DNA from: Lycium barbarum
Taxonomy: Eukaryota > Streptophyta > Magnoliopsida > Solanales > Solanaceae
NCBI RefSeq assembly: GCF_019175385.1
Contig: NC_083344.1
Coordinates: 6,052,965-6,116,964, forward strand
DNA length: 64,000 nt
Direction of reading: 5' to 3'
Shown piece after piece: positions 59,930 to 64,000 of the stretch (position 1 is its first letter; each line of letters opens with the position of its first letter). Under the pieces are notes generated by a model, which was not told where the DNA came from, did not search any database, and was given only the letters and a program-made list of their open reading frames with translations. Position numbers and translations under genes: made by a program.

Positions 59930-60810
59930 CCAAAATAGTCTAAGGGACCTGGTCCCTAAACTGTTTTCACAGATAATAGAAAGTAAATAAGGCAAGATAT
60001 TTACGTGGAAAACTCCTTGCTCAAGGGATTAAAAACTACGACCTACCCCAGTAGGATTTCCAACTTCACTAAATTGAGCAATGTTCAAATTACAACCTAG
60101 GGATTAAACTCTTAATTTCTCTCCCTTACAATGTCCCTATTGTAAGAAACTCTTGACTACCTCTAGCCAAGCAAACTAATATACCTTGCCTATCCTTAGA
60201 CAAGTATACCACTCAAAGGTTAAGTAGGTGAACAGCCCACAAACAACTTCTGAGAATTCAAACTAATACACCTAGACTAACTCTAGCCTAGTGTACCACT
60301 CAAAAGCTTGTGAAGATAAACTTCTTACAAGCAGCCCCTTAGAATTCAAGCACCTACAAATAACTTCTTAAAAGAGAATAGTAGGTTTACAATTTATAGA
60401 ACAAAGGAACAAAGACTTAACAACCTAAGGACTTGAAGCATCTTCAGTTCCGGGATCTGGTCCTTTGGCTTACTGAGGCTTTGTTCTTGAGAGCACATTG
60501 AGAGGGGTGGCGGCTGCACTTGAGAGAAATATAATTTTTAGATTTTCAAGTGTTAGGTCAAATAATCTCAACATGTTGTATATATATGAGACTAATATAG
60601 AGAGTATGTGAGAAACATGTGACCATGGATAGTGACTTTCCAAGGGCTATTAGTTTCTAGCACATATACAGTTGTGTTGCTGCAGTTCTGCCTGAACAGT
60701 GTATCAGCTTTACCAGCTATCATGTTTCGTATAGTGCCCAGGGGACCTGATCAAGGACCTGGTCCTTGGTTGTTTGTCAAATCATCAAAACTACAACATT
60801 TCTTAACTCA
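59930..60810 (-). repeat. Probable 3' LTR of a SIRE/Maximus-like copia element
   Basis: The right boundary is set by TGAGTTAAGA (minus strand from 60810) directly after a polypurine tract. The interior has the GGGACCTGGTCC and CAAGGACCTGGTCC segments and the GACTACCTCTAGCC/AACTCTAGCCTAGTG repeats that I associate with SIRE-type LTRs of Solanaceae. The left end (about 59930) is a guess. Confidence 0.5.
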
Positions 60811-60827
60811 TCAATTTCCCCCTTTTT
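60811..60827 (-). other. Polypurine tract
   Basis: The minus strand reads AAAAAGGGGGAAATTGA immediately before the inferred LTR start, as expected for the plus-strand primer of a retroelement. Confidence 0.6.
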
Positions 60828-60850
60828 GATAATGACAAACTTGTAATTGA

Positions 60851-61060
60851 TGTTCCCTCTGAGGACGTGGCCATTAATATCAAGCGACACTCTTAAGATC
60901 AAGTGCAGTATTGAATAATTAATGGAGCATCAATTTGATTGTATCCCCATTTCACAACTGTGCAATATTCATTTGGGACTTCCCCCTGAGAGAGTGGCCG
61001 TTAACATCAAGTGCAATATTGAAAATTAATGGAGCATCAATTTGATTGTATCCCCATTCC
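60851..61060. repeat. Two-copy tandem repeat upstream of the polypurine tract
   Basis: GTGGCCATTAATATCAAG...AATTAATGGAGCATCAATTT and TTGATTGTATCCCCATT occur at about 60868-60951 and again at about 60995-61058, roughly 115-120 bases apart, with small differences. Confidence 0.75.
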
Positions 61061-61358
61061 CCCATTTGGCATCATTAAAAAGAGATATAAAAGATTAACA
61101 CAAGCCTGAAGAAGTTTAGACTCATTAACTCAGACCACTTGGGCAACTCAGAATGATCAGTAACAGAAACAATCAGAACAATATGAAGGAGAGAACATAT
61201 GCACAAAACAGAGCAATTGTCATTGAGATCTAGTAGTCACTTGAAGCATAAATATACAAAATAAAGTTGCCATAGTCATCGTTACAGGCCAAAAAGAAAT
61301 TTTACAGAATTAGGACCAGGGGTAGGCAAGGGGACCAAAAAGGATAAAAGGAGATAGA

Positions 61359-63830
61359 TCATATGTTTGCAGGTTTGATAGGGTTGAGAGCTTTGAGCAT
61401 AATGTCCAGCCTGGCATCTACAGCTCTGTGATTTTCCAAGATCTGCTCCTGAAGTCGTTCAACTTTCTGCTGCAGACTTTTATTTTCACCTCTGAACTTA
61501 GCAACCTCTGTCGTCTGTGTCTCTCTAGGACTAGGTCCTCCAGCCTTCAGCTTAGCATTTTCTGCTCTTAACAAGGTATTTTCAACCTGCAACCTCTCTA
61601 TGTCAGCTAACATTTTCTCATTTGCCTCAATGAGACTTGAAATAGTATAGGCGCTTCCTATTCCCCCCTTTTTTTTGCACAATGCCACATTCCTCTAGTG
61701 TGTTCAATGAGAACATATGTTTCCTTATTCCTTTAGTAGCTTTCCCAGTAACAACTTTGAAGTGATCAAAAACTTTTGTCAGGAGAAAACCATAAGGTAG
61801 ACCATGCTTGCCATATTTTGTATTTACGACTTTCATCATATGCTCAATCATGATGGAGGGTAGACTGACTAAGTGTCCTTCATCCAAAACCTCCATCGGG
61901 AACAGATCCCCCTTAGATGCAATACACCTTTTCTCAACACTGGGCAATACCACCTTGTTGACCAACTCAAAAAGAAGTTGATATTGTGGCTTCATTTGCT
62001 TCTTATATAGAGTATCTGTGGTCACTTGCTTTCCAATCTTGACTATGAAACTTTTGAAATTATCTGAGGCTTTGAGATTTCTGTCATTTCCCAGCATTTT
62101 CATTCCCTCAGTTGGGACACCTAGAATCTCGCCCAATTGACTTTCATCCAAAGTGAAATCGACTCCTCTAACTCTGCACACTAAGGTATGGTTGTCAATG
62201 TACTGCAGATTTACACATAAATTTGCTACCTCTTTCTCATAAGTGAGAGAAGGCCCTTGAAATAGATGGTCCCATTGTTGAGCTTTTAAGATTTCCATCA
62301 ATTCATTCAATCCCTGATGTCCAACTGTTTCAGGATCAAGCGCTCTTCCAAGTAGCACTTTTTGTCCTTTTAGATTCTTAATTCTCGACATCTCTTCATT
62401 TTTCTTAAAGTGCTCCCTGTCGTGAAGGACCAGGTCCCTTCCCAACTTCCACCTTTTTCCTTTTAGATGAACCTGTTTCCTCAATTTTAACATCCTTTCT
62501 TTTTTTAGGAGATTTAGAGATTTTCTGAGACTTGTCCAATTTAGCAGTATCTTTCTCACTTCTCAATTTTACCTTCTTTTTAGAGCTTTTTCTTTCCCGG
62601 GGAGACTTTTCTTCTTTCTTTCCTTGGTTATCAACCACATTCACTACCTCTTCTTTGTCTCTTGGCGTCACTAATCGTTTTTTACTCTTTGGACTCTTCT
62701 CTTTGTCAGTCTTAGGAATGGAGTCCGGTTGTGTTTGAGTTTTGAGTTTGATAGTGAAGGGTTTCTTGCTAGGCTGTGAGACAACTTTAGTTTTGGCAAT
62801 ATGTTTACTCTTGGTAATGTTTCCTTTCCCTGATGATTTTGAAGCACCAGATTCCCTTCCTGGGCATCCTTCCAGAGGTACAACAATGGAGGACAAGGGT
62901 ACCATATCCAAACAGTGTTCCTCGGGACCAGGTCCCTTACTCACATACTTTGTTTCACCACAGTTTCTCTGTTCCATTCATTTTCTACTAACTTTTTCTC
63001 AAACTTCCAGACTTCTCCTGTGCTTCCATACTTACTTTTCCAGATTACCTTTCAATCACTTCTTTCTCAACAATATCACTTACAAAATTTAGTACAATGC
63101 CATCAGGGATATCACCAGCATTATCTAGACAAACATTCACATCTTCACTTCTTACGTTAGCAGTATCACTACCCACATGGACTGCAACATCTTCTGTATT
63201 TTTACCAGATTTTTCACTGACTCACTTTTATCTGTTGCATCACCTGACACAGCCCTACCTATTTTAACCTCGGTATCCAAGATAATATCCCTTATAGGCA
63301 ACCTAACCTCTTTTTCACAACTACCAATCATAGTATTAGCATTTATGGTACTTTCTACTTCTTCTATACTGGCTAAAGGGTTGGAGTTTCCTGATTTTTT
63401 AGGCTGTTCTTCTAAGACCCTTTCCTTGGTCTCATGCATCACCTCTACTAGCCTATAGACTTCAACACCTTTTTTTTTACTTGACACCTCTATCCCATCA
63501 TCATTTTCATCTGTTTCTTCCGTAAGACCAAAGAGTTGGGAAGTAGTAACGGTTTAGGCACTGATTTCAAAGTCGGGGTTGTCAGACAAAGAGGATTTTG
63601 TAGATTCTGAGACAAAAACTTTTAATTTTTGTTTCTCTTGAGTTGTAGAGGGACCAAGAACAGATGGTTTAGGTGAGAGCACATTGGATTTTTGGATAGT
63701 AGAAGTGTGACCTTCTTGAGAGAGGGAGGATGATAGTGGGTCTGTCGGCGTGGGTTCTTTGGAAGATGAGCGAGTGGGGTTGGTTTCTGTTCTAATAGAA
63801 GATGAGGACTCAAAATTCGACGTGGTCTAT
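61359..63830 (-). pseudogene. SIRE-like accessory ORF with plant-transposon domain, frameshifted
   Basis: Read from the right, a Ser/Thr/Pro-rich start (about 63830) has a stop near 63555. A charged Lys/Ser-rich region follows (KKVKLRSEKDTAKLDKSQK near 62550). Then comes a folded part (ESQLGEILGVPTEGMK, QYQLLFELVNKVVLPSVEKR and HGLPYGFLLTKVFDHF) of the kind annotated as a putative plant transposon protein domain. Last is a coiled-coil (ENTLLRAENAKLKA, ENKSLQQKVERLQEQIL), ending at 61359. Frames change near 62430 and at a C/T homopolymer near 61662-61676, and stops occur before 63152 and 62980. In SIRE-like elements this position, between pol and the 3' LTR, is where the extra ORF lies. The rest of the element would be beyond the window. 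Confidence 0.65.
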
Positions 63831-64000
63831 TTTAAGCAGAAAGATGGAGAAGAGAGTGGAATTTGATGGAGTGTAAGGGTTGAGTGATATATGTGAGGGA
63901 GAATAGGAAAGATTGTAAACTTGCTTATAAAAGGAGAAGAACCAATTCCTATTGGTTTAAACACAGAGTACTTTTACACCCGGGTCGATTCAGAAGAAAA
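63831..64000. other. Window edge, upstream of the SIRE-like ORF
   Basis: AT-rich sequence with no visible pol domain. Either the ORF start or an interrupted internal region lies here, and it cannot be resolved from 170 bases. Confidence 0.4.

Overview
The window looks like repeat-dense nuclear DNA of a eudicot plant, most probably Solanaceae. The evidence is AT-rich, intron-like spacers, Ale/Retrofit-type Ty1-copia and Tekay-type Ty3-gypsy relics, an Ogre/Tat-like LTR with its characteristic primer-binding site, a SIRE-type tail with a domain known from plant transposons, and several MITE-like foldback families common in Solanaceae. The taxon is inferred from these families and was not tested by a search. 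I see no complete host gene and no bacterial-style operon.

Layout. 1-3.78 kb: AT-rich spacer with one candidate terminal exon (923-1273), a foldback MITE and its partial duplicate, and a two-copy AT-rich repeat. 3.79-41.34 kb: one long array of about thirty related units. Most units end in a Helitron-like 3' terminus (7-bp hairpin, 8-nt spacer, CTAG followed by T). A-type units (about 840 bp) carry an exon-like fragment encoding a PPPPGFP segment that stops at a consensus splice donor. B-type units (usually 984-990 bp) have the same backbone, but the upstream cassette is replaced by sequence holding an exon-like fragment on the opposite strand. The left part of the array was later hit by a gypsy element now reduced to a solo LTR (3965-6306), a Mutator-like foldback element (6646-7631) and a full-length copia element (8400-13193). 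Each has a visible target-site duplication.

Inside the array there are runs of regular ~985-bp monomers, a ~3.0-kb three-monomer higher-order repeat (about 21.8-30.9 kb), and a near-identical 2.1-kb duplication with a 2,843-bp offset. A mosaic patch was apparently copied from elsewhere in the array. This implies repeated unequal exchange or conversion after the array formed.

41.34-56.15 kb: nested LTR elements. A Tekay-like element on the minus strand (3' LTR 41339-43838 plus the 3' end of pol) was inserted into the array and is cut at 45214 by an Ogre/Tat-like LTR on the plus strand. A second Tekay-like element (45633-54877) sits in that LTR and itself contains a 1,159-bp solo LTR (48016-49174). 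The Ogre-like LTR tail, primer-binding site and a pyrimidine-rich leader follow.

56.37-57.93 kb: a foldback region whose two pairs of inverted arms are interleaved rather than nested, filled with ATGCCGG-type palindromes. 58.0-59.2 kb: two short unrecognised coding remnants. 59.9-63.9 kb: the minus-strand 3' end of a SIRE-like copia element with an LTR, a polypurine tract and a broken accessory ORF running towards the window edge.

The strongest candidate for something undescribed is the array itself: Helitron-end-bearing, gene-fragment-bearing monomers organised like a satellite with higher-order structure.
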